Shown: one piece after another, positions 1 through 8,191 of the stretch | Position numbering within the stretch: the stretch's first letter is position 1 | Layout of the letters: each line of letters starts with the position of its first letter | NCBI RefSeq assembly: GCF_009831235.1 | Contig: NZ_WUUL01000001.1 | Span: 434,001 to 498,000 of the forward strand | From: Shimazuella alba | GTDB lineage: Bacteria > Bacillota > Bacilli > Thermoactinomycetales > Thermoactinomycetaceae | Reading direction: 5' to 3' | Length of the DNA: 64,000 nucleotides | The notes under the pieces: generated by a model | The model's database searches: none | What the model was told of the DNA's origin: nothing | What the model saw: the letters and a program-made list of their open reading frames with translations, nothing else | Program-made: the position numbers and the translations under genes

Positions 1-125
1 CCCTTTTTAAGAGCAGGGTCAACAGCAAAACGAACCATAGGAAACAGCATACCCGCACCTAGGAAACCCGCCGTACTACCTAAGGTATACGTCAAAAACT
101 GTCGACGGGATAGTTTCTTGCTCAC
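1..125 (-). CDS. qcrA: Menaquinol-cytochrome c reductase iron-sulfur subunit, N-terminal part (runs off the window)
   Basis: Only the first 41 codons are inside the window. They read as a short basic N-terminus with a twin-arginine-like SRRQFL motif followed by a glycine-rich hydrophobic segment, the usual start of a Rieske iron-sulfur subunit of the bc-type quinol oxidase complex. The start is GTG at 125: an upstream GTG at 130 is followed at once by an in-frame stop, and an AGGGAGGT ribosome site lies at 136-143. In Bacillus qcrA follows ypiF, as here. The Rieske cluster-binding part is outside the window, so the call rests on the leader and the neighbours. Confidence 0.75.
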   Translation of the reverse strand, partial: MSKKLSRRQFLTYTLGSTAGFLGAGMLFPMVRFAVDPALKK

Positions 126-299
126 GACACGTCCGACCTCCCTCTATAACAACATCACCGTCCAACGGACTGGAACCTTACTCTATTAGGACATGATAAT
201 ACTTTACTAGGACATATCCATGATAGCGAAACGATAAAACAAAAGTCAAGGAATCAAATAGGTTGTTTTTTAAAACAAAAAGTAAAAAATCCTTTTTCG

Positions 300-722
300 T
301 TACGCAGATTGCCAGATTTGGAGCACTTCTTCATACAATCGTTCTAATTCCATTTCTTTTTCTGCTTCTTTTTTTACTGTTAAAAGGTGAAAAGGTGTGT
401 TCAAACTATTCTCTTCCCAATTTCCTTCTAGTATTACCAAGAAGGTATAATGAAATCCACTATGTACCAATTCTTTCTTTGCATTATCCACCATACATTG
501 CAAAAGCTTGTAGTCATTGCCAATCATGCTATACGCAGGAAGCAATAGCATTCTCCCTATTAATCTTTTCTCCAATTCCTCTGTTATGTACTCAATCAAA
601 CTCGCTTCCTCTAAATAAAGCTCTTTTTGTACCATCTGATAGTGATAAACCGGAAGTAACAACGTATCCAGATAAGGGGCGATAGTTGACCAATTTGTTT
701 CTTTTTTCTCTAATAACCGCAT
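300..722 (-). CDS. ypiF: YpiF-like protein (DUF2487 family)
   Basis: A 140-residue cytoplasmic protein of unknown biochemical role, similar in size, sequence style and position to Bacillus YpiF, encoded between ypiB and qcrA. The N-terminus reads MRLLEKKETNWS and the C-terminus is rich in glutamate and leucine, probably helical. An upstream in-frame start at 746 exists, but the ATG at 722 has GGAGG ten bases ahead (733-737) and is preferred. No signal peptide or membrane segment is visible. The family assignment comes from the gene neighbourhood plus general resemblance. Molecular function cannot be read from the sequence. Confidence 0.7.
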   Translation of the reverse strand: MRLLEKKETNWSTIAPYLDTLLLPVYHYQMVQKELYLEEASLIEYITEELEKRLIGRMLLLPAYSMIGNDYKLLQCMVDNAKKELVHSGFHYTFLVILEGNWEENSLNTPFHLLTVKKEAEKEMELERLYEEVLQIWQSA

Positions 723-782
723 GTGGATGCATCCTCCGAACAACAAGGAAGCTCAGCATAGCTGAGCTACTTGTAGGTTTGC

Positions 783-1331
783 TTATTTGCTCTCTTCAAG
801 CAGTTTCCTTAGTTCTTGACTTAATTTTAGAAAAGTATCTTTATCTTGATTCTCAAGGGATTCATCTATTTTAGCGTACAATTGCTTTTTTTGGAACTGA
901 CGTACCGCTTGATCGAGAAGCAACTCCGCAAACAGACTAAGTAGTTGGTCTTGCACCAAGTCTTGTCTTTCCATGGGATTACCCTCCAATACGGCGGCAA
1001 ATTTAGGACATGATGTCCTGTCTTGAAAATACAGCCCAATATATATATCTTCATTTGGGAAAAGTTGCAGATCATAGAAGACAGCTTCTACATCTGTACC
1101 AACACGCTTTTTTCGAGAAAACTGAAATGGTGGCATGTCTGAACATTTGGTTGAGATAATAATAGACTTTGGCAGTAACGACACATGCTCCACAAAATGA
1201 ACTTTTGCAAGCAGTTCTTCTTTTGAAGATAGGTAGCTCAGCAACCAAGCTACTTCTCGCTTACGGAGTTCATGATGCCCTAAAAACCAATGAATAAACT
1301 CCTTTTTCTCAGAAACGGTTACGGTGCTCAA
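783..1331 (-). CDS. ypiB: ReoY/YpiB family protein (UPF0302)
   Basis: A 182-residue protein of the UPF0302 family. In Listeria the homologue ReoY helps ReoM and ClpCP control degradation of MurA; that role is family knowledge and is not shown here. The N-terminus (MSTVTVSEKKEFIHWFL) and the KVHFVEH segment match the family well. The C-terminal part (KIDESLENQDKDTFLKLS) is the short conserved tail. The start is taken as TTG at 1331: it has GGGGAGGG about seven bases upstream and gives the family-like N-terminus, whereas the GTG at 1358 has no ribosome site. It is followed by ypiF and qcrA as in Bacillus. Confidence 0.85.
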   Translation of the reverse strand: MSTVTVSEKKEFIHWFLGHHELRKREVAWLLSYLSSKEELLAKVHFVEHVSLLPKSIIISTKCSDMPPFQFSRKKRVGTDVEAVFYDLQLFPNEDIYIGLYFQDRTSCPKFAAVLEGNPMERQDLVQDQLLSLFAELLLDQAVRQFQKKQLYAKIDESLENQDKDTFLKLSQELRKLLEESK

Positions 1332-1389
1332 TTCCCGCCCTCCCCAATGATTCGTCACGGTTGTAATTATCTATTCGACAAATAGAAAG

Positions 1390-2517
1390 CTAATCCCTAC
1401 CGTTGATAAAAGCCATATCGATGACTTTTTCTTGGAAAGCGGATACATCCGAAAAGATTTTTACACCCGTTGGAGTAAGCGTCAGAAATTGTTCACCTGT
1501 ACTCTCTTCTCCTATCCTTAGAACCCCTAAATGACCTAACATTTTCAAAAGACGAGTGAACAATGAATCTACTGTTTCATAATAAAAGGGGCTCAGCCAT
1601 GGAGATACTACTTTTTTTACGGTTAGAACAGGAAACCATCCAAGGTGTGCTAGTGATCCAATCCATTTTAAGATAATAGGTAGATTTGGGATTGGTCGCC
1701 TATACAAACGAATCCAAAACCGATAGAGTTTGAACATAATCAGTTCCATATCGGTATCAGATATATTCCCGAAATTTCGTTCTACTAAACGTAAATATCC
1801 ATCGGAATCTTCGGTAAAGTAATTTTCATAAAAGGTAAAATCATATATTAATGAGAATCGATCTGGATAAAGATGATAACTACGTCCAAACCCGAAGCGT
1901 GGTCCTTTTCCGCTCAGTAATTCTTCTGAAACGGAAAAAGTATCCATCATTTGTCTTAGTTGATTACGATAAATCCCCCCACCCTCTGCTGTTCTAACAA
2001 TTTGCTTATTTAAATAGACAAGGAAATTCCACAAATCTCTGGTGATCTGCTTTTCCTCATCTCGATAATAACGAGGCGGTCGAATCATGACCTCGTCTCG
2101 AAATGGCTCCAATAAACAATTGATCATCTGTTTTCTTGTATCCGTTGGAACATGGTACAGATATTGTGTGTGGTGAGAATAACCTTGGAACAGCCATCCT
2201 CTTCCTATTGCTTGAGCCATCAACTTGCGGGGTTCTCCCTCTTCTTGGCAAAGTGCTGCTCTTCCTTTGGCAAGCAATTCTTCCATCGTATAGGCAGGGG
2301 ATGTGTCAAAAACGAGTAATTGCAAAAAACGGGATTCTATATCTGTGAGTTCTTCCACTTGTTTCTGATAATTTCTTTTATTTCCTAATTTAGGCAACAA
2401 AGATCGAATGAGATCATATTTAGAATGAGTGATCATCTCATTTTCATGATAAGTCCGATGAAGCTGCCTCAATTGTTCGATACTTGTATAAGTTAGCCAC
2501 TCTGCGATACGCAACAA
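1390..2517 (-). CDS. Conserved-looking hypothetical protein, 375 residues
   Basis: Not recognised. The protein is soluble, rich in aromatic residues and arginine, and has no signal peptide or transmembrane segment. The N-terminal third (YDLIRSLLPKLGN, then a predicted helix-turn pattern) and the C-terminal stretch (LGHLGVLRIGEE ... LTLTPTGVKIF) look like small winged-helix units, as in the N-terminal accessory region of XPB/Ssl2-like helicases, but no helicase motif is present. Translation starts at one of two tandem TTG codons (2517 or 2514), with GGGGAG just upstream. It lies 58 bases before ypiB on the same strand and is probably cotranscribed with it. It sits roughly where Bacillus has ypiA but is not TPR-like. 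Confidence 0.75.
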   Translation of the reverse strand: MLRIAEWLTYTSIEQLRQLHRTYHENEMITHSKYDLIRSLLPKLGNKRNYQKQVEELTDIESRFLQLLVFDTSPAYTMEELLAKGRAALCQEEGEPRKLMAQAIGRGWLFQGYSHHTQYLYHVPTDTRKQMINCLLEPFRDEVMIRPPRYYRDEEKQITRDLWNFLVYLNKQIVRTAEGGGIYRNQLRQMMDTFSVSEELLSGKGPRFGFGRSYHLYPDRFSLIYDFTFYENYFTEDSDGYLRLVERNFGNISDTDMELIMFKLYRFWIRLYRRPIPNLPIILKWIGSLAHLGWFPVLTVKKVVSPWLSPFYYETVDSLFTRLLKMLGHLGVLRIGEESTGEQFLTLTPTGVKIFSDVSAFQEKVIDMAFINGRD

Positions 2518-2586
2518 AAACTCCCCTTCCGACCAAACTTATTTGCTCCAGTTTGGACGAAAAAGGGGAAAGATAGACAAAAAAAG

Positions 2587-2609
2587 AACCGTCCTTTCGG
2601 AAAACGGTT
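2587..2609 (-). terminator. Hairpin with T-tract, read on the minus strand
   Basis: On the minus strand, arms AACCG and CGGTT enclose an inner TCC-GAAA-GGA tetraloop stem and are followed by CTTTTTTTG. This fits an intrinsic terminator for transcripts coming from the ureohydrolase side, or an attenuator in the leader of the 375-residue protein gene. Confidence 0.55.
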
Positions 2610-2776
2610 ACATGTAAAAAATTATGGAAAGGAATAGAGAGAAACCATACTGTAGGAATAGTATAGAGTGATAGTTTGGAAAAATCAAGTTTTTCTTAAA
2701 ATGTTTTTACAATATTAGCTCTATACAGATTAAATTTCATTCTAAATGAACTTTAATGTACTTCATCGCTGAAAGG

Positions 2777-2785
2777 TGGTATAAT
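2777..2785 (+). promoter_or_regulatory. Extended -10 promoter element
   Basis: TGGTATAAT contains a consensus TATAAT (2780-2785) with the TGn extension. It lies 30 bases before the ATG of the small plus-strand gene at 2815. No good -35 hexamer is visible, which an extended -10 element can tolerate. Confidence 0.55.
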
Positions 2786-2814
2786 CTTACAGTAAAAATC
2801 AGATAAAATCCCCC

Positions 2815-3024
2815 ATGAAATGGACAAAAATGCAGAACGAAGAAGAGTTCATTCAACTTTATCTCACATACAATAACAGTGAACTTCAAAACGAATATCG
2901 CGCTGTCAAGTATGCACTAGCGATGACGGAACTTAATGACAAATCTAAGAACGAGACCTGGAATCAGTTTCACGCTGTTAGGAAAGTCATGAACAAGCGT
3001 GGGATCAAGATTCCACGGAGTTAA
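2815..3024 (+). CDS. Small hypothetical protein, 69 residues
   Basis: Not recognised. A charged, soluble 69-residue protein (EEEFIQLYLTYNNSELQNEY ...) ending in a basic tail (MNKRGIKIPRS). The codon pattern looks genuine and an extended -10 element lies just upstream. No Shine-Dalgarno sequence precedes the ATG at 2815 or the second ATG at 2830, so the start is uncertain. It stands alone on the plus strand between minus-strand units. A hairpin-forming repeat follows at about 3029-3072. The helical, acidic N-terminal half suggests a small regulatory or DNA-associated protein, but nothing specific can be claimed. Confidence 0.55.
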   Translation: MKWTKMQNEEEFIQLYLTYNNSELQNEYRAVKYALAMTELNDKSKNETWNQFHAVRKVMNKRGIKIPRS

Positions 3025-3028
3025 TCAA

Positions 3029-3072
3029 GACTCCTATCACCCCGTGCCGATTTAATAGACAGGGGGTGAGTC
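3029..3072. terminator. Possible hairpin after the small gene
   Basis: GACTC and CACCCC on the left can pair with GGGGTG and GAGTC on the right around a long loop. The T-tract is weak, so this may be only a partial terminator between the convergent small gene and ureohydrolase gene. Confidence 0.35.
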
Positions 3073-3133
3073 AGTTATTTGTAAACTGTTGTAAATATCT
3101 TTTCTCACGTAGAAAATCTGTTTCTCTGGATAT

Positions 3134-4000
3134 TCATCTTTTTGTCAAACAATCAAATAAAAGCTTTGCCCCAATACTCACGGTTATATCTTGATGATCG
3201 TACAATGGGTTAACCTCTGCAATATCCATTGCATGTATATGTTCATATAAGCCGTCTAGGATCTCAAAGCATTGGACAGGGGTTAGACCACCAGGTTCGT
3301 TTGCACCTGATCCTGGAGCGAACGCAGGGTCTAATACATCGATATCAAATGTTAAGTAAATTACATCGACATCTTTACACGCTTCTAATGTCTTCTCTAT
3401 AACCTCTTTTGCTTTCATATGATGTACTTCTCGTGCTGTCATCTGTACAATCCCTTGATTCTCTAAATACTCCGCGTACCATGGATAGTTATAACTTCTA
3501 ACCCCTATCTGTACAATATTCTCAGGTGAAATATGAGGAAGTTCCAATGCACGACGCATTTGGCTACTCTGAGAAAATCGCCCTTGAATCGGTGAATCAT
3601 CTACCAGATCTAAGTGCGCATCAAATTGAATAATCCCCACTTTTCCTTTGGAGTGGTCATGTAGTGCTTTTATTCCTGGATACGAAATGGAATGATCTCC
3701 TCCTAAAATAAAAGGAAAAGAACCATCCTCTAAAATTTTGCTCACTTTTGCTTCTGCATTTTGAAAAGTCAAATCTGTACTATATGCAACGATATCAATA
3801 TCACCATAGTCTATGATTTGCAGATCTTTTAAGTCTATCAATTTTCTATTTTCTACATCGTATATTTGATTATCTGTTATTCTATTTTGCAACCATTTCG
3901 CAGATTCTCTGATTGCATTTGGAGCATAACGAGCTCCAGGTCTTCCAAGTGAAGCTCCTCCATCCCAAGGAAACCCTAGAATACCAAAGTTTTTTGACAT
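3134..4000 (-). CDS. Ureohydrolase (agmatinase/arginase family)
   Basis: A 288-residue manganese- or nickel-dependent ureohydrolase, which splits urea from a guanidino compound. The metal-binding motifs are all present: GGDHS near residue 100, FDAHLD near 125 and TFDIDVLDPAFAPG near 215, so an active enzyme is expected. The substrate cannot be fixed from motifs; agmatinase, guanidinobutyrase, guanidinopropionase or a guanidine hydrolase are all possible. It lies 16 bases after the last transporter gene on the same strand and is probably the last gene of that operon, which suggests that the transporter imports its substrate or a precursor. The ATG at 4000 has GAGGG upstream. Confidence 0.88.
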   Translation of the reverse strand: MSKNFGILGFPWDGGASLGRPGARYAPNAIRESAKWLQNRITDNQIYDVENRKLIDLKDLQIIDYGDIDIVAYSTDLTFQNAEAKVSKILEDGSFPFILGGDHSISYPGIKALHDHSKGKVGIIQFDAHLDLVDDSPIQGRFSQSSQMRRALELPHISPENIVQIGVRSYNYPWYAEYLENQGIVQMTAREVHHMKAKEVIEKTLEACKDVDVIYLTFDIDVLDPAFAPGSGANEPGGLTPVQCFEILDGLYEHIHAMDIAEVNPLYDHQDITVSIGAKLLFDCLTKR

Positions 4001-4016
4001 GTCGATTACCCTCTTT

Positions 4017-4805
4017 TTATAAATACTTATGAATTTGCAAACGCTTCTCTAATATGGTGATCAAAACAAAAGCAAGGATAACCATCACGCTTGCAAGAGC
4101 CGTAACGACTGGATTGATATCCACAGACACCAATTGATAGATTTGAATTGGAAGTGTTACCGTTTCTGCTTGGGTGAGAAACACTGTCACTGTGTATTCG
4201 TCTAACGAGACAAGGAAAGACAAAATCGCGCCAGAGAGTAACGCAGGTAACAACTGGGGGAAAACGATGGTAGCAAAGGCGTACAAAGGAGATGCTCCAT
4301 GTACAATTGCCGCTTCTTCTTGCACCGGATCAAATTGTCGCATTGATGCAATTAAGATTCGAATAATATAAGGAGAAATCACGACAGAATGGGCTAAAAT
4401 AATAGCAGTTGGTGACCCAGCTAAACCCAAAGGAACGAAAATCAACAAGAAACCAATACCTGTCGTAACCAAAGGCACAATTAATGGTCCCAAAAAAAGC
4501 GACTCTAACAGATTTTTTCCTGGTAGTTTCCCTCGTACTAACCCTACGGCAGCAAATAGACCAATAAAACTAGCAATTATAGTAGAGACCAATCCGATAA
4601 AAACACTCAATCCAATGGATGAAAGAATTCGTTCATCTTGAAAAAGTTGCGTGTAGTTCTGAAAACTAAACGTATCAGGTGGAAACTGAAACATATTGGT
4701 AGGGTTAAAGGAAACGAGTAAGATCATGAAAAGAGGAGCCAAAATAAAGAGCAAAATAATCGTCACATAAATAAAGGTAACTGTCTTACCTACTTTCGCT
4801 AGCAT
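4017..4805 (-). CDS. ABC transporter permease, polyamine type (PotC-like)
   Basis: A 262-residue inner-membrane permease with about six hydrophobic segments and the cytoplasmic loop EEAAIVHGASPLYAFATIVFP (about residues 165-185), the EAA motif that contacts the ATPase. It belongs to the spermidine/putrescine branch of binding-protein-dependent transport. The ATG at 4805 follows AAAGGAGAG with good spacing; an upstream in-frame ATG at 4829 lacks one. The gene overlaps the end of the partner permease by 20 bases, showing tight coupling. Family knowledge points to uptake of polyamines or other cationic amines. Confidence 0.88.
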   Translation of the reverse strand: MLAKVGKTVTFIYVTIILLFILAPLFMILLVSFNPTNMFQFPPDTFSFQNYTQLFQDERILSSIGLSVFIGLVSTIIASFIGLFAAVGLVRGKLPGKNLLESLFLGPLIVPLVTTGIGFLLIFVPLGLAGSPTAIILAHSVVISPYIIRILIASMRQFDPVQEEAAIVHGASPLYAFATIVFPQLLPALLSGAILSFLVSLDEYTVTVFLTQAETVTLPIQIYQLVSVDINPVVTALASVMVILAFVLITILEKRLQIHKYL

Positions 4806-5625
4806 GATGCCCTCTCCTTTCCAATGCACTCAGCCCCATTAATACTGCTACAATAATAATGAGTAACACAAAAGAAATCGCAGAACCAAGTCCCATATTC
4901 CCCACTGTGATCGTTGAATTATAAGCAAGATTCGACATCAGACTATCTTTTGGTCCTCCTAAAATAGTAGGCACAAGAAAAGTACTTGCAGCTAAAGAAA
5001 AAGCCAGCGACGCACCTGCATACACACCAGGCAAAGATAAGGGAAAGATTACTTTCCAAAATGTACGCATAGGTGATGCTCCTAACATGATGGACGCTTC
5101 TGAAAGAGATGGCTCTATCTTTTTGAGCGTCGTATAAATATTAAGCACCACAAAAGGCAGTACAAAATGAACGATCCCAATGATGACTGCAACAGAAGAA
5201 AACATGAGTGTGAGTTCTTGTTTCTCACCAAATAATAGTCGAAAAAGTTGAATGATAGGACCTTTTTCACCAAGCACGATCATCCAGCCAAACAAACGTA
5301 CTGTTAAACTCATGAACATCGATGCAATCACAATCATCAACCAAAAACCTTGTTTTTTCGCTGGTCGCTTCGCAATAAAATTTGCTAGAGCATAACCGAT
5401 GATCAAAGTAATAAACGTACTGACAATCGATATCCATAAGGTTTTGACCAATACTTGCCTATAAATCGCCGTAGAAAAAATAGTTTTGTAATTATCAAAC
5501 GTAAACTGACCATTTACCCATACACTTGTAATCACCACTTTTAGAACTGGGTAGATGAACATCAACAACATATACAAAACGGCAATCCAACCAAGCATCG
5601 TATAAAACCGCTGCATTCGATTCAT
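4786..5625 (-). CDS. ABC transporter permease, polyamine type (PotB-like)
   Basis: A 279-residue permease with an N-terminal hydrophobic anchor and about six membrane segments. The EAA loop SEASIMLGASPMRTFWKVIFP lies near residues 175-195. It forms the second half of the membrane channel with the following permease. The start ATG at 5625 overlaps the stop of the ATPase gene by four bases and has AGGAGA nine bases upstream. The C-terminal HHASES tail lies in the overlap with the next gene. Confidence 0.88.
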   Translation of the reverse strand: MNRMQRFYTMLGWIAVLYMLLMFIYPVLKVVITSVWVNGQFTFDNYKTIFSTAIYRQVLVKTLWISIVSTFITLIIGYALANFIAKRPAKKQGFWLMIVIASMFMSLTVRLFGWMIVLGEKGPIIQLFRLLFGEKQELTLMFSSVAVIIGIVHFVLPFVVLNIYTTLKKIEPSLSEASIMLGASPMRTFWKVIFPLSLPGVYAGASLAFSLAASTFLVPTILGGPKDSLMSNLAYNSTITVGNMGLGSAISFVLLIIIVAVLMGLSALERRGHHASESR

Positions 5626-6746
5626 GTTCGTCCGTCTCCTTTATAGAAACAGATTGCTTCGGCTTGAAAACGGAATCGTATCTGCATACCTTCTGGAGGA
5701 AGTGGTGTTAGCATTTGTGGCAACTTTACCGTTATCTCTTGTTCAATGCCATCTCGTATGTGTAATCGCAATTCTGTTTCATCACCCAAATAACGACTAT
5801 CGCGTATTTCTGCTCGAATGGCTGTAGCTTCTTTTTCATCCATGAAAGTTTGTTGATTCTGGAGATCTAGGATTTGCGCTGCATTTAATCGCAACAGTAG
5901 AAATCCTTGGTCATTTGGATGAGCATCTATTCCAAGATGTCCAACTGGAATCTTCACATCTCCAATTTGTGCTGTTTGTTCATCCATAAGTACTACATTT
6001 TCGATACGATTTGTATACCCGAAGAAATCAGCTACAAATGCAGAAGTTGGATTTTTTAATATTTCTTCAGGAGATGAAAATTGCTCGATCTTCCCTTTGT
6101 TTAAAACAGCGATTTTATCGGATAAATAAAGTGCTTCGTTTTGATCATGTGTCACATATATTGCAGTAAACCCAAGCTTTCGATGCAGATGACGAATTTC
6201 TTTTAGCATTTGTTCTTTCAGACGAACATCTAAATTGGAAAGAGGCTCATCAAATAAGAGAACTACTGGTTCCACTGCCAATGCCCTAGCAAGACTTACC
6301 CGCTGCTGTTGTCCACCTGATAACTCACGAGGCCTGCGCCCTGCTAAATGTTTTAAATCTACAAGCTCCAAATATTTTTGAACTCTTTCTGTTATCTCAG
6401 CTTTAGGTAACTTGCGTGCTTTCAATCCATAAGTAACATTTTCTTGTATAGTCATATGAGGAAACAAAGCGTATTGTTGAAATACCATTCCCATATTTCT
6501 TTTATTCGGAGGGGTAAAACTGATGTCTTCCCCCCGAAGAATCACTTTCCCCTCATCTGGAGTGACGAGCCCTGCTACCATTCGCAAAATAGTAGTTTTA
6601 CCAGATCCGCTCGGACCTAACAAAGAAAGAAACTCACCTTCTTGCAAATCCAGATCAATATGATCGATAACTGTATTGCCTTTGTATATTTTCGTGATGG
6701 AATCCAAGGAGATGGATGTCTTTAGCGAGATGTCACTTCCTGCCAT
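5622..6746 (-). CDS. ABC transporter ATPase, polyamine type (PotA-like)
   Basis: The energising ATPase of the importer, 374 residues from the preferred start. Walker A GPSGSGKTT, Q-loop FQQYALFPH, signature LSGGQQQR, Walker B LLFDEP and the switch THDQ are intact. The C-terminal 130 residues form the TOBE-type regulatory domain usual in this branch. The frame opens at 6788, inside the binding-protein gene. The ATG at 6746 (MAGSDISLK) has GAGAGG about 13 bases ahead and fits family length, while the ATG at 6758 has that site too close. The exact start stays uncertain. The gene overlaps its neighbours on both sides. Confidence 0.88.
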   Translation of the reverse strand: MAGSDISLKTSISLDSITKIYKGNTVIDHIDLDLQEGEFLSLLGPSGSGKTTILRMVAGLVTPDEGKVILRGEDISFTPPNKRNMGMVFQQYALFPHMTIQENVTYGLKARKLPKAEITERVQKYLELVDLKHLAGRRPRELSGGQQQRVSLARALAVEPVVLLFDEPLSNLDVRLKEQMLKEIRHLHRKLGFTAIYVTHDQNEALYLSDKIAVLNKGKIEQFSSPEEILKNPTSAFVADFFGYTNRIENVVLMDEQTAQIGDVKIPVGHLGIDAHPNDQGFLLLRLNAAQILDLQNQQTFMDEKEATAIRAEIRDSRYLGDETELRLHIRDGIEQEITVKLPQMLTPLPPEGMQIRFRFQAEAICFYKGDGRT

Positions 6747-7774
6747 TTCAGTAACCATTCCTCTCGTTTTGTGAAAATATTGTTCCAATCCGGTGTAGTT
6801 AGTCCGCTAATTTTATCTTTTCCATAAACGACATCGTCAGCTACATCACCATCTAATTTTACAGTGGAGTTTGTAGGACCATAGTATAGCTCTTTTGCAA
6901 ACCCTTGTTGTGCTTCTGGTGTCATCGCAAAATCAATCAATTTTTTGGCCAAATCTTGGTTTTTACTGTTTTTTACAACACTCATCCCACTCCGAATAAG
7001 AATTCCACCTTCTTTTGGAATAACAAAATCTATTGGTGTACCTGCTTTTTTCAAAGCTAAAGCACGACCATCAAACCAGGAAGCCATTACTACTTGATTG
7101 GATTTAAAGAGCGCTTCAGGTGCTGAAAATGAGGAGTAATACTGTGCGATGGATGGAGTAATTTTTTTATACGCCTCCCAAACTGGATTCATATTCTCCA
7201 TCGTTGTATTCGTTGCTTTTTGCGTCATTAAAATATCAGGAATCCATTGACTCATCATTGTTACTTTCCCTTTGACATCTGTTCTCCAAAGGTCATTCCA
7301 AGAAGTTGGCTTTGTTGTTTTTTCTGGATTATAAGCAATTCCCCAAGCCCCAAATACATTTGTCAGCCCAAATACTTTGCCATCTTTGCTATTCAAAAAT
7401 GCTTGTTCATAGAGTTTGTCCCAAGAAGTAAAATCTTTTTTCTCTAAAGGAGATAAGAGTCCTTTATTAGCAGCATCGATAATATCAAAATCATCCAATT
7501 GAACAATATCAATCGATGATCCACCGCCTTGCGAAAGCTTCGCAATACCTGTGTAAGGAGCTAACTTCACCTTTACACCAGGATTTTTTTCTTCAAATGG
7601 TTTTGCAACATATTTCGTAAATACCTCATCATACTTCCCGCCAAATGAAGTAACGACAATCTCTTTTGATTCAGAAGAAGACCCACAAGCTGAAAGAACA
7701 AACATTAGCGACGCGATTATTCCAAACATGAAAATCCAGTAAGTATATTTATTTTTTCTCTTAATAAAATGCAT
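6722..7774 (-). CDS. Extracellular solute-binding lipoprotein of the polyamine-type transporter
   Basis: A 350-residue substrate-binding protein (PotD-like, family 1). A basic N-terminus, a hydrophobic core and the lipobox LSACGSS near residue 30 show a lipid-anchored exported protein. The start of the mature part (KEIVVTSFGGKYDEVF) is typical of the spermidine/putrescine or iron(III)-type binding fold. AAGGGGAC precedes the ATG at 7774. It is the first gene of the transporter operon, 54 bases from a palindrome that is probably an IclR operator. The ligand is unknown; the neighbouring ureohydrolase suggests a guanidino compound or polyamine. Confidence 0.85.
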   Translation of the reverse strand: MHFIKRKNKYTYWIFMFGIIASLMFVLSACGSSSESKEIVVTSFGGKYDEVFTKYVAKPFEEKNPGVKVKLAPYTGIAKLSQGGGSSIDIVQLDDFDIIDAANKGLLSPLEKKDFTSWDKLYEQAFLNSKDGKVFGLTNVFGAWGIAYNPEKTTKPTSWNDLWRTDVKGKVTMMSQWIPDILMTQKATNTTMENMNPVWEAYKKITPSIAQYYSSFSAPEALFKSNQVVMASWFDGRALALKKAGTPIDFVIPKEGGILIRSGMSVVKNSKNQDLAKKLIDFAMTPEAQQGFAKELYYGPTNSTVKLDGDVADDVVYGKDKISGLTTPDWNNIFTKREEWLLKWQEVTSR

Positions 7775-7827
7775 GCTTTTGTCCCCTTCTGTTTAAAAAT
7801 AGAGTGAATATTAACTTCAATTCATTT

Positions 7828-7846
7828 ATTTCCGCAATACGGAAAT
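7828..7846. promoter_or_regulatory. Predicted IclR operator upstream of the transporter operon
   Basis: A perfect palindrome with arms ATTTCCG and CGGAAAT around CAATA. An almost identical site lies at 8959-8975 before the RocB-like gene. On the minus strand, TTGCGG inside the site and TTAATA 17 bases later could serve as -35 and -10, so binding would block the promoter. The link to the adjacent IclR protein is inferred from position and repetition. Confidence 0.7.
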
Positions 7847-8191
7847 CTATTCTATATGGTGAATATAAAAAGTATGGGGAATATAAAAGAACGATAATTT
7901 TTGGAATGATCCCCCCATTCAAATTTAGATCTGCTTTCAGTAACAAGATTCTTTCGATTTATTTTCGTCTTATTTTTCGGATAAAAAATTTTTATTCATT
8001 TCGATAATGATATTATACAAATTGAAAGTAGTCAATTTACAAACACCCGTTAATATATGATTTCCCATATTATAAATATATCTTTTTAAATTTTTATTAA
8101 ATATTTTCAAGAAAACACCTATATTGATTTTAAATATAAGTCTGTGTTACAAAGAAAGAAGTAGTTTATTTTCAGTCAAAGGGGAAAATCA
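7847..8191. other. AT-rich divergent intergenic region
   Basis: No gene is visible between the transporter operator and the IclR start. The region is very AT-rich and holds an imperfect direct repeat (TATGGTGAATATAAAAAG, then TATGGGGAATATAAAAG, about 7855-7890). The promoter of the regulator gene must lie here, but no clear hexamer pair stands out. Confidence 0.5.
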
